A stretch of DNA of 64,000 bases from Escallonia rubra (Eukaryota; Streptophyta; Magnoliopsida; Escalloniales; Escalloniaceae): assembly GCA_033065855.1 (NCBI GenBank), contig JAVXUO010000982.1:28075-92074 (forward strand), read 5' to 3'. Both the position numbers and the translations under genes were made by a program. Within the stretch, counting starts at the first letter, position 1; every line of letters starts with the position of its first letter. Of the stretch, positions 34,104 to 43,780 are shown piece by piece. A model generated the notes under the pieces. The model saw nothing but the letters and a program-made list of their open reading frames with translations, did not search any database and had not been told where the DNA came from.

Positions 34104-35222
34104 GGGATAATTGCGTAAAATACCCCTGTGGTTTGGGGTCGTTGCAAAAAGACCCCCGTTGTTACAAATATTGCAAATAGACACCTGTAATTGTAAAAGT
34201 GTTGCATCCGACAGTTTCTATAACGATTTAAATAAATTGTCCAAAATACCCCCATATATAAACCCAATTTTGTTTGTGTGTTGAAGGAAGTCTTGACAAG
34301 GGGCGGCAGCACCACCGTAGCCATAACCGCTGCCACTCAAGCCCCACGCTTCATCGCCGCCCAAGCCCTCTCTCTCATCACAACCATCCAGCCCCTACCA
34401 CCACCACCCAGCCATGCTCGTCGCTTCCCTAAGTCCAAGCCCCCTGCTTTCGTTGCCGCCACAACCCTGTCAAACCAATCGCCTTCCCTTTCGTCGTCAA
34501 ACCAATCTCACTGCCGCAATGCCTTCTTCTCGATTCTTATGGAGTTTTAATGTGATGGGATTTGTTTGTGGAATAAAACCTATGTGATTAGGTTTAGATG
34601 TGGTTGATTTACCCAAATTGCACAAACTTAGATCTAGGGTTTCTATCGCAATATGCGATTAAAACCCTAGATCTGAGTTCGTGCGATTAGGGTGGCGATT
34701 CGGTTCGACGCAAGGTTGGCGGTGGTGCAAGTGGTTCGGTTGATGACGGGTCTAGCGATGCAGAACTCACGGTGGGTGGCTGCGGCGCACTTGGCGCTGA
34801 AAATTGGGGAAATTGGTGATTGGGCTCTGTGGTGATAGAAATTGGGGATGGTTGGTGGTCGAGGCTGGGTGGTTGCAGAAATTAGGGATGGTGGTGGTCG
34901 ATGGGGCTCCGTGGTGACAGGAATTGCGACTTGGGGTTTGGTTTAAAGTGGCGGCTAGGGTTAGGGTTTGGTTGGATTGGAGAAGAAATTGGGACTTGAT
35001 TGGGAGAGAAAAAAGTGGGGAGGGTATTTTTGTCTTTTTAATGTATTAAAATCTTTCAAATGCACCTTTTAATAGAGTGAAGATCACGCTCCGTCAATTT
35101 GGATGATTTCTTTAACGATTGTAACACTTTTACAATTACAGGTGTCTATTTGCAATTTTCGTAACAACATGGGTCTTTTTGTAACGACCCCAAACCACAA
35201 GGGTATTTTATGCAATTATCCA
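34104..35222. mobile_element. Non-autonomous MULE, 1119 bp, with 9-bp TSD
   Basis: Terminal inverted repeats of about 105 bp begin GGATAATTGC.TAAAATACCC on each side. A TTTAAAGTT duplication lies at 34095-34103 and 35223-35231; 9 bp is the Mutator signature. The interior (34270-34550) is C-rich, open and Pro/Ala/Ser-coding, then G-rich to 35030, unlike the flanks. It may therefore carry captured host sequence (Pack-MULE), but I cannot name a source. It is inserted in the viral relic. Confidence 0.92.
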
Positions 35223-35231
35223 TTTAAAGTT

Positions 35232-35400
35232 TTGTTTAAACTTTCTTCATCATCTGATGTTGTTTCATCATCAGACTCGCAGTCGTATTATGAAACAAGC
35301 TCTTCTCCTTCGTCTTCGGAATCTAATTCGTACCTCAATTCTAGCTCGTATCTTTCTTCAGCGAGTAAGAAATATCTTATATTTGGTTTTCTTTTCTTAC
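35232..35400 (-). pseudogene. Continuation of viral relic beyond the MULE, Asp/Ser-rich
   Basis: The minus strand codes for a highly acidic, Ser/Asp/Glu-rich stretch that would join the 34094 side once the MULE and one TSD are discounted. Such acidic stretches precede movement or coat domains in caulimovirids. It ends where LTR-like sequence begins at 35409. Confidence 0.5.
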
Positions 35401-35408
35401 TTGGAATT

Positions 35409-35701
35409 TGTAACACCCCGAAATAATTTCTCAGATTAATTTCGGCTTTTAAACGGCAATTTATTTTCTTAGCATTAATGTACTTAGTATCGACATGTGT
35501 TTTTAGCGGCAAATAGATTTTTACTTAACGCCGATATTTTTGTTTAGCGACTTTGAGCGTCGATTAGTGTAACGGGTCTAGTATATTAATCTATCATAAA
35601 TAATTAATTTGGTTCTTTTCGTAACTATGAAAAGTGTTGGGTAAATTTAGAATAACTAACAATGTATAAAGGGATTTTGGTCATTATTCCTTCTAGGGTT
35701 T

Positions 35702-35707
<6 letters not shown>
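35409..35707 (+). mobile_element. LTR start fragment (TGTAACACCCCG)
   Basis: It begins TGTAACACCCCGAAATAAT, a typical start for plant chromovirus LTRs, and runs about 300 bp to the (TA)n run where the 12.3-kb MULE inserted. I could not find its continuation beyond 48320 with confidence. Confidence 0.5.

Positions 35708-35741
<34 letters not shown>
35708..35741. repeat. (TA)n microsatellite at left end of 12.3-kb MULE
   Basis: A pure TA run directly adjoins the element's terminal GGAGCTGATC. The matching run on the other side is 48031-48061. Confidence 0.95.
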
Positions 35742-35743
<2 letters not shown>

Positions 35744-36362
35744 AGCTGATCCGTTGAGAGCGCTAGCAATATAGCCTATTTTTCTAGCGTGATCTGGCCG
35801 TTCATCCTGAAAGATGGACGGCCCAGATCGCGCCTTTTTTGAAAACTGTCAGTCATCCGCCATACAGTGTCGCGGACAGACTTTTTTTACCTTTTTGCCC
35901 CTCTGCGCCTGTCTGCTACACTATATAGCGGACATCATTAAAGTCCTGATGGGAGACAACAAAAAGACGTCGGTGAATCTGTATAGCGGACGTCTTTTTG
36001 CTGACACTTTACCTTTTTGCCCCTCCACACCGTCCGCTATACTGTATCCCGGACGATATTGAAGTCCTGACATGGGACAACAAAAAAGGTATCCGCTATA
36101 TAGTGTAGCGGATGTTCCCTACGCTGACACCTGTCAGGTCTGTCAGGACCTTATTTCAGGGACTTTATTTCTGCACGTGTCAGAGTGTCAGGAATAATTT
36201 CCGCAATACAGTATCGCAGACATTATTTCACGTATACCCCAATGTTCCCTAATTCTCAGCTCTTTCGGCAAAATTTTCTTCTCCTTCGGATTCACTTGCT
36301 TCCATTTTCGGCTCCCCTCAAGCTTCGAGTAAAACTTGCTTCAATCTTCTTCAGTCAAGCAA

Positions 36363-36831
36363 GGTAAGTTTCTGATCTCAAATATTTTCTGGGTGGATTG
36401 ACTGATAAAGTAAATATTTTTTTTTTGGACAAAAAAGTATAGATTTTTTATGATGTTCTAAAAATTTGTCACTCTATTCATCAACTTGTGATGTTCTAGA
36501 AATTAATTTGTTAACTTTAAAGAAGTTTATTGTAGTTAATTTTGATTTTTTTGAGGGGCGCTAACTTCGGCACATCTATCCTATTTAAATTTGAATTTTT
36601 TGAGATACGTTTGTTGTATTTTGGCATGATGATTTTGTCTATTTATCTTAGTAATTTTAATTTGTTATGTTCAATAAATCTATAATTAGCAAAATGGGTG
36701 ACTTTTGAGATTATGTATATGGTATATTTGTCATCCTAAATTGGTCTATTCGTCAAGATAATTTTTAGGTAATATTTTCAGTTGAAAATGTCATTTGATT
36801 GTTAAGCGTAGTCTATATTTCTACATAGGTC
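36363..36831 (+). other. 5'-UTR intron of family B transposase
   Basis: GTAAGT after CAAGCAAG (36362) and TTCTACATAG at about 36831 bracket a T-rich intron, followed 11 nt later by the ATG. The same arrangement (leader exon, intron, ATG soon after the acceptor) is seen in family A. Confidence 0.6.
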
Positions 36832-36841
36832 TTGTTTCACA

Positions 36842-39495
36842 ATGTCTGATTTCGTGTCGAGCTCCAACACCCCCGTAGATGCTAGTGATCCGTATCTAGG
36901 ATGAACCTTTCAAACATTGGAAGAAGCTGGAGAATGTTTCCGAGCGTATTCATTGAGGGTTGGATTTGACATTAGAATAAAGACTACAAGAACGAGCAAC
37001 GTAACGAAAAAGATATGCTCTCGCTTATACGAGTGCCATAGGGGCAGAAACCCAGTGCAAAATGAGACACGCGTAGGCAACGATGATAGTGATGACGAAA
37101 TAGGATATTCGCGCAGAAGACGGGACTGCTTTGCGCGAACGAATTGTCAGGTCAAGATGTTCGTAAGCTATAAAGCCAAGCAAGATCATTGGCTTATTAG
37201 CAGCCTGGAACTGGCACACAATCACCCGTTAGTAACCCCTTCTAAGGTGAGTCAGATGCATCAACACAAGAAGATGGGTAAGGTCGCGAGGAGCCTCATT
37301 CACACAATGAGCGATGCGCGGCTAGGACCTATCGACATGATTAATGTTCTTGCTGAACAGGCCCGGGAAATTCAAAATTTAAACTTTAACACAACAGACG
37401 TTCGTAACGCGGTCCGAACCCATAGACGAGCCGCGTATGACCTCAATGATGCTCAAGCCACAATGAGCCTATTGAAGCGGATGCAGATGGAGGACTCGCA
37501 ATTTACCTTCGATTATAAACTTGACGAGGAGCATCGAGTTAGCACAATTTTTTGGGTCGACGGTCGTTCGAGGCTTACTTATAAGCATTTTGGGGATGTT
37601 GTGACTTTCGACACCACATACCGTACCAACAAGTACTCGATGTCGTTTGCCCCTTTTACGAGGGTCAATCATCATTATCACTCCATCATGTTCGGGTTCG
37701 CCTTGTTAAGGGACGAGAGCGAGAGTTCTTTTGAATGGTTGTTTAGAGCGTGGTTGGAAGCCATGAACTTCAAAGCACCCAACGTAATCATCACCGATCA
37801 AGATTTGGCAATGAAGAAGGCTATTGCCACCATCTTCCCAGATACTCGACACAACTTGTGCACTTGGCATATAAGCAACAAATACCCCGAACGTTTGCAT
37901 CACGTGTACGCAAAGTTTCCAGACTTCAAACATGATTTTGACACGTGCATTAGCAAGTCGTTAACGATTGAGGAATTTAAGGAGAGGTGGGAAAAGCTTG
38001 TTGAGGATTACTCATTGCAAGACAACGGGTGGCTCCAGCACTTGTACGTGCTCAAAGAGCAATGGGTTGGCATTTACACGAGGAGGCATTTTTCTACTGG
38101 CATGAAAACGACGAGCAGGAGTGAATCTATGAATGCCACGTTCGATAGTTACGTTGGTACATCTACCAATTTGAAGAGTTTTGTCACATCCGCACAGAAA
38201 GCGGTTACATCGTTGTTCGTGAAAGAAAGGGCTGCATACTTTGCAACCACGTACAAACAGAGGAGAAGGTTGCTTGAGACCCTGCTTGAGACCCTGCGGA
38301 CACGTGCATTAGCAAGTCGTTAACGATTGAGGAATTTAAGGAGAGGTGGGAAAAGCTTGTTGAGGATTACTCATTGCAAGACAACGGGTGGCTCCAGCAC
38401 TTGTACGTGCTCAAAGAGCAATGGGTTGGCATTTACACGAGGAGGCATTTTTCTACTGGCATGAAAACGACGAGCAGGAGTGAATCTATGAATGCCACGT
38501 TCGATAGTTACGTTGGTACATCTACCAATTTGAAGAGTTTTGTCACATCCGCACAGAAAGCGGTTACATCGTTGTTCGTGAAAGAAAGGGCTGCAGACTT
38601 TGCAACCACGTACAAACAGAGGAGAAGGTTGCTTGAGACCCTGCTGGAGCTGAACGGTGCCAAAGTCTATACGAAGGAGATCTTCTTGCTATACCAAGTA
38701 GAGCTGCAGAAATCGGGACGATACTGTATAAACAAGGTGGCCAAAAATTCTACGCGTGAGTACAAGGTTTATTCACTCGTGAATGACCTCGTTCCTGAGA
38801 AGCTGCGCAGAATGTATACGGTGAGCCACGACACATTGACGGACTCGGTGACATGTGTTTGCAAGAAGTTTGAGTTCCATGGCATCCTGTGTAGACACAT
38901 TCTGCGATTTTTCACCCAGAAGAATATCAGGACAATCCCCGATAAATACGTCTTGCCACGGTGGACGAAAGGTGCTAACAGGTTGCACGGTACCATTGCC
39001 TTTCCGGAGCACCCGTATACTGACTTTGAAGAATCGGAGACGTTGCGGTATAATCATCTGGTGACGATGTTCACCTGTTTGTCCGTAAAGGCTGCTTCTA
39101 CAATGGTCGGTTATAAACATCTCCTCGAGGTAGCTCAGCAGCAAGAGCCCATCGTCGACCAGTTGGAAGCAGCTTCCGTCACCAATCTAGTTGACACCGA
39201 GCCTACGACGGGGTCAGAAGATGACGAGCCGGGGGAGGAAGACGACAATGATATCCGGCCGTTGGATCCAGTTATATCGCAAACGAAAGGCCGCAAGAGA
39301 TCTACGCGGATGAAAAGCTCTATTGAAATGGCAACTCAACCTAAAAAGCTGCGAAGGTGTGCATTGTGCAACAAAATGACCGACCACGACAAGCAGAACC
39401 ATTACAAGGCACTGGGGATAAGTTCAGGGGGTTTGCAAGACGGGAAAGAAGATGACGCCGAAGATGAGGATGAACAAGCTGCAGTGGACCTTTAA
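36842..39495 (+). pseudogene. Family B MULE transposase, FAR1-like, disrupted
   Basis: The frame opens at ATG 36842 and is broken at once by TGA 36902-36904 (a CGA-to-TGA-type change in YLG.TFQ). It is then open to about 38320. The zinc-binding N-terminus, FDTTYRTNKYSMSFAPF (first Asp), TDQDLAMKKA (second Asp), CTWHISNKYPE and SRSESMN (Glu) are all present. A 359-bp tandem duplication (copies from 37941 and 38300) then shifts the frame. The remaining SWIM finger (CVC...CRH, about 38857-38900), the CALCNKMTDHDKQNH knuckle and the acidic C-terminus are open to 39495. It is clearly related to family A transposases but diverged. Catalytic residues survive, yet the gene cannot make the full protein. 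Confidence 0.92.
37941..38658 (+). repeat. 359-bp tandem duplication in the transposase
   Basis: ACACGTGCATTAGCAAGTCG begins both copies (37941 and 38300). The copies are almost identical, with one visible difference (GCATAC vs GCAGAC near 38235 and 38594). The unit is not a multiple of three, so it breaks the frame. It is evidently recent. Confidence 0.93.
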
Positions 39496-39639
39496 TTTTT
39501 TGTATAAGTTTGACATTTGTAATAATTTTTTTCTAATAATTTTGAGACCGAATACTGTAATTTTTTTTCTGATGGACCTATGAGAGGCCATCAAATCAAA
39601 TCTAAAGTCTTAAGTTTTTTATTTATTTTTGTCAGCCCC

Positions 39640-39892
39640 GTTCGTTATACAATGAAGTGGACGGATATGCAGAGCCCTATTTTTTTGGGGTTATTTTAAG
39701 TCCGCTATACAATGAAGCGGACGTTATGGCGAAAAAATTTTGGTCGTCATTTATGTCCGCTATACAATGTAGCGGACGACATCGCAGAAAAACTTTTGAT
39801 CTTCTTTTATGTTCGCTATACAATGTAGCGGACGGCATCGCAGAAATTTTTTTGGTCTTCTTTTATGTCCGCTATACAATGTAGCGGATAAC
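39640..39892. repeat. Palindrome cluster 3' of family B transposase
   Basis: Five copies of the family palindrome (for example GTCCGCTATACAATG.AGCGGACG) occur at about 39645, 39692, 39752, 39812 and 39868, spaced roughly 47-60 bp apart. They differ slightly in the central triplet and arms. Confidence 0.88.
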
Positions 39893-40070
39893 TCTATACT
39901 ATTATATATATTAATCATATCGGGCAATTAGGTGTGTTATCAGTCCGCTGAGGGCACTCTCTCTGTCTCGAACATCTTAACCCACGTCACTACCCCATAT
40001 ACGGCAACCCACATCTCCGGTGACCCATAACTCCGGCGACACCACCGTCCTCCCCTCAACGCCGACCTCG

Positions 40071-40538
40071 ATGGCTTCTGGATCGGAGACCACCTACGAT
40101 TTTATTGGCAACTTGCACCTGGCAGGCAAACACTTTTTCAAAGTCATGATGCCGAGATTTAAGAATGAACTTGTAGGCCATCCCTCTTTCTCTGTATTTT
40201 CGTGTGTTAAAAGTTTGATCTTTTGGTTAAAAACTAACCTATTTTTTGTATTGTATTTGTTAGGACATACCGGAAGCCTTGACCAATCAATTACAACAAT
40301 TCATGACAGTGCAAGATTATATAGCCGTAAGGGGGCATGGCAGGTTGAAATCAAGCTGAAGCCCGGCCGACCCCAAAAAAAACAATTCGCAGAGGGTTGG
40401 AACGTCTTCGTGCGCCAGCATGGCCTCGAACTCGGGGACTTTGTAGTGTTTGAACACCTTGGGTGGTGGGATTTTCAAGTTGTAATCTTTGATCGGAGCG
40501 CTTGTGAAAAAATTTCTTTCCCCCAATTTGAACCCTAA
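40071..40538 (+). pseudogene. B3-domain DNA-binding gene in the MULE
   Basis: Exon 1 (40071-40172) and exon 2 (from 40264) flank a 91-bp intron with a GTAG donor and TTGTTAG acceptor. The product would have a REM-type B3 fold: GKHFFKVMMPRF as first strand, DIPEALTNQL, then GAWQVEIKLK, FAEGWNVFVRQHGLELGDF and VVIFDRSA. B3 domains bind DNA in the major groove. The first half of exon 2 is in one frame and the rest, from about 40305, in another, so a 1-bp indel seems to have broken it, unless a different splice is used. No other B3 or auxin-factor domain is attached. The transposon location suggests it recognises element DNA; this is inference. Confidence 0.7.
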
Positions 40539-40691
40539 TTTATTATTAATAAAAAAATTTATGTTCTTGTTCATTATGTTTCCAAATTTTTTCTCGCTTA
40601 ATTGTGTCGTTTGAGATTCCCTCGATATATTGAGATCGTTGATTGTGAATTGTATATTATTCATTGTTTATCGATATTAAGATTGTTGAGT

Positions 40692-40857
40692 CTGTCGCCA
40701 AAACAAGTCTTCGGGCGCCAATTTATTAAAACAGCATTATGCTACAATGTCGCTAAAACAAGTCTTCGGGCGCCAATTTATTAAAACAGCATTATGCTAC
40801 AATGTCGCTAAAACAAGTCTTCGGGCGCCAATTTATTAAAACTGCATTACGCTACAA
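40692..40857. repeat. 55/56-bp direct repeat, three copies
   Basis: TGTCGC.AAAACAAGTCTTCG opens units at 40692, 40748 and 40803. They lie just beyond the B3 gene and before the next palindrome. They are nearly identical, so recent. Confidence 0.9.
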
Positions 40858-40888
40858 CGTCTAGCTCTACTATATAGTGGACATAAGG

Positions 40889-41430
40889 CCTCCGCTTAGG
40901 CCGGGGTTCGGGAAGGTCGGAACTAAGTGTCTGATTCGTGCCAACCATTTTCTGGTCCAAGTTGCAGACAATGATCTGCACCACTATGACGTAAGATCCT
41001 CAGCTGTGCAACTTTCTGCTTGGTTATGTATTCTGCAGGGCTGTCTGCTATACTATATAGCGGACATAGGTAGGAGAGGAAAAAACCTAAGTGTTGGCGA
41101 TCTGTCTTTTTGCTTGGCCGTCCGCTATATAGTAGAGCGGACGGCCCAGCAGAAAGTTTTTTCTGTTTCTATCCAGATTCGCCATACTATAAAGCGGACG
41201 GCACCGCAGAAAGAAAGTCTCTAAGACAATACATGATTAGCGAGGAAGTATTATCGTAATACATCCACGCACAACAGAAACCCACACACAAACAAAAGGT
41301 GCACAACTGAGGATCTCACGTCATAGTGGTGCAGATCATTATCTGCAACTTGGACCAGAAAATGGTTGGCACGGACCAGACATTTAGTTCCGACCTTCCC
41401 GAACCCCGGCCTAAGCAGAGGCCTTATAGC
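40889..41430. repeat. Inverted duplication with about 125-bp arms
   Basis: 40889-41013 and 41300-41430 are reverse complements: GCCGGGGTTCGGGAAGGTCG in one, CGACCTTCCCGAACCCCGGC in the other, and the CATTTTCTGGTCCAAGTTGC block likewise. Three palindromes lie in the loop (about 41041, 41120, 41178). The right arm abuts the 3' end of the 41449 gene. Confidence 0.9.
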
Positions 41431-41448
41431 CTTAGAAGAACTCGATCT

Positions 41449-41880
41449 TCAGTCATCTTCATCTGAAACTAGAGCATCGGAAACAGATCCTAGTTCGAAG
41501 CTCATGTTCCAGTATACTTGTGCTTCATTGTTGTTGCCATCTTCATGTGCATCACGTGCCATACGACGTAAGTTATGCCTACTTTGACGAACTCTCATTC
41601 TATTATTTTCTTCACGTATTCGATGCAGTGCCCTTTCAAGCTCCATGTGCGTAATTCGAGGCATGTTGATTGGCTTTTGTCGAGGTATGGGTATATTCAT
41701 GCACCGTGAATCAGCTACTAAGACCTCATATTCATTCATCCGATAAGACCATTCTGCACGTAATGTATTAACATAGCTTGATGAGTAACGCAAACTTGGA
41801 CGCAAAGAATAGTGAAATTCATCTTCGCCCGCCCAGTAACGACCCATTGCTTCAAAAATATCTCGTGGAGTATATGACAT
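41449..41880 (-). CDS. Small MULE-borne protein, 143 aa, unknown function
   Basis: It opens MSYTPRDIF at 41880 and ends SDALVSDEDD. I do not recognise a domain. It is charged, with a helical, likely coiled-coil middle (RALHRIREENNRMRVRQSRH) and an acidic tail. It resembles the protein at 42245-42631: both have a LRxEWxYR segment, an xPxPRQ/PQRxxxMxR segment and an RIRxENNxMxxR segment in the same order. The two genes are divergently arranged about 360 bp apart. No break is seen. It could be an accessory factor of the transposon. Confidence 0.65.
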   Translation of the reverse strand: MSYTPRDIFEAMGRYWAGEDEFHYSLRPSLRYSSSYVNTLRAEWSYRMNEYEVLVADSRCMNIPIPRQKPINMPRITHMELERALHRIREENNRMRVRQSRHNLRRMARDAHEDGNNNEAQVYWNMSFELGSVSDALVSDEDD

Positions 41881-42244
41881 TTCCAGAGTTGTTATGAAAT
41901 TGGGAGTATATCACTCTATGCCCTTTGCCCTTCGTGCAATGCATGTACTTATATATACTTTGAAACGAGACCACTTTATGAGATGCTACAGGTTCAACTT
42001 TATGAGATGCGATAAGCCTCTGGAATAGACTAGAGACTTGTCTTGTCACCAAAGACTTGTCAAATTTATGACACGGGCATGCTATTGTCTCCAACTATTG
42101 TCATCTTCAATGTCCAGAGACTTGTCTTGTCACCAGAGATGAGCAAGCTATTGTGTAGCTATCACACCAATATATTATGTATGTGTGTGTGGGATTATTT
42201 ATATATGTTAGCCATGCTCATCGCATTAGAACCGCCTAAGTTAA
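41881..42244. promoter_or_regulatory. Shared upstream region of the two small genes
   Basis: The divergent genes share this 364-bp gap, which should hold both promoters. It contains a repeated CAGAGACTTGTCTTGTCACC (variants near 42027 and 42114). No clear TATA pair can be assigned. Confidence 0.4.
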
Positions 42245-42631
42245 ATGGCAGGAGTTCCTGGGAGTTCTAGTCTGCGGGGACGTGAGACTGTGTGGTTGTT
42301 GTGTGAAAGGAACGACGACTACAAAGAAGTGAAGTACACGGATCCGAGAGAGTATTATTGCGGTTTACGGAGAGAATGGGCATATCGAGTTAAGGAATCA
42401 GAAGCACTACACCAAGATCTCACCACGCTGAGGGCACCTGTGCCACAACGTCGTTCACTTAGTATGTCGAGGCGTAATGTTAAGCAGTGTAAGAAAGCTG
42501 TGCGCCGAATTCGTATGGAGAATAACTGGATGTTGCTGCGTAGAAAAGATTTTACATACTTCAACTTGCGGAAGAAATGGCCGAGGCTAGTGGGAGGCAC
42601 CTCAAATCAAACGAAAGAAACAATATTTTAA
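42245..42631 (+). CDS. Small MULE-borne protein, 128 aa, paralogue of 41449
   Basis: It opens MAGVPGSSSL. The matching parts are GLRREWAYRVKESEAL, VPQRRSLSMSR and RRIRMENNWMLLRR, after which the C-terminus lacks the acidic tail and ends in an unrelated basic stretch. The segment similarity to the 143-aa protein is visible by eye but modest, so the two separated long ago. Function is unknown. Located between the shared upstream region and the palindrome array. Confidence 0.6.
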   Translation: MAGVPGSSSLRGRETVWLLCERNDDYKEVKYTDPREYYCGLRREWAYRVKESEALHQDLTTLRAPVPQRRSLSMSRRNVKQCKKAVRRIRMENNWMLLRRKDFTYFNLRKKWPRLVGGTSNQTKETIF

Positions 42632-42966
42632 CCAATGATCAGTACTTATCTTATGAGTATATGTCAAATGAAGAGTGATATATATATCTCTTCCTATTGC
42701 ATGTTAGGATTTCATTCCAACTGGCACTTATCCACATGTCACTCTAATTAGCGAATCCCGTCTTTTGAAGCATGTAAAATGTTGGGAATTTATGTTTCTA
42801 ACTACATCCGCCATACTATAAAGTGGACGGCACCGCAGAATCACAGTTTCCAAACCTTGGTTTTTCTTTTGTCCTATGCATGTCCGCTATATAGTAAAGC
42901 GGACAGCACAACAGAAAGTCAGAAGAAAGAGTCCCCAACACTTAGTTTTTTTTTGGCCCTATCTAT

Positions 42967-43530
42967 GTCCGCTATACTATATAGCGGACATTCAAGCAGA
43001 AGGAAGAGTCCCCAACACTTAGTTTTTTTTTTGGCCCTATCTATGTCCGCTATACTATATAGCGGACAGTCAAGCAGAAGGAAGAGTCCCCAACACTTAG
43101 TTTTTTGTTTGGCCCTATCTATGTCCGCTATACTATATAGCGGACAGTCAAGCATAAGGAAGAGTCCCCAACACTTAGTTTTTTTTTTGGCCCTATCTAT
43201 GTCCGCTATACTATATAGCGGACATTCAAGCAGAAGGAAGAGTCCCCAACACTTAGTTTTTTTTCGGCCCTATCTATGTCCGCTATACTATATAGCGGAC
43301 AGTCAAGCAGAATGAAGAGTCCCCAACACTTAGTTTTTTTTCGGCCCTATCTATGTCCGCTATACTATATAGCGGACAGTCAAGCAGAAGGAAGAGTCCC
43401 CAACACTTAGTTTTTTTCGGCCCTATCTATGTCCGCTATACTATATAGCGGACAGTCAAGCAAAAGGAAGAGTCCCCAACACTTCGTTTTTTTTTTGCCC
43501 TATCTATGTCCGCTATACTATATAGCGGAC
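42967..43530. repeat. Array of eight palindromes, 76-78-bp period
   Basis: The 23-bp palindrome (arms GTCCGCTATA / TATAGCGGAC, 3-bp centre) starts at 42967, 43045, 43123, 43201, 43278, 43355, 43431 and 43508. The spacers (CAGCAGAAGGAAGAG-like, CCCCAACACTTAG, a T-run, GGCCCTATCTAT) are almost invariant except for T-run length. Single diverged palindromes flank the array at about 42808 and 42882. Confidence 0.97.
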
Positions 43531-43780
43531 AGTCCAACAGAAACACAGTCTCCAAACACTTGGTTTTTACACTTTGTTTCCTCCTGGTCAAAGCAAATCA
43601 CACAGAACAAATCAAACACTCAGATCAACAACACAACGATATCAGTGAATCAAATCAATCGCATTCAACACCGATCACATCTCAGTTAACACAAATGAAA
43701 TCATCAATCGCATTCAACGATAAGATTCAACGATAAGGACAATTAAAAAGTGAATATAATGTTATTATAAGCAAACATTG

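Noticed and set aside
34278..34550. Ala/Pro-rich 90-codon frame as a host gene
   Set aside because: It lies wholly inside a non-autonomous MULE, without recognisable domain or gene structure. It is kept only as a possible captured fragment.
42779..43315. 178-codon repetitive open frame across the palindrome array
   Set aside because: It is only a translation of the 76-78-bp DNA repeats; unit lengths vary and shift the frame.
42967..43530. Regular palindromic repeats resembling a CRISPR array
   Set aside because: The spacers are near-identical rather than unique, no cas genes exist, and the array is inside a plant MULE.
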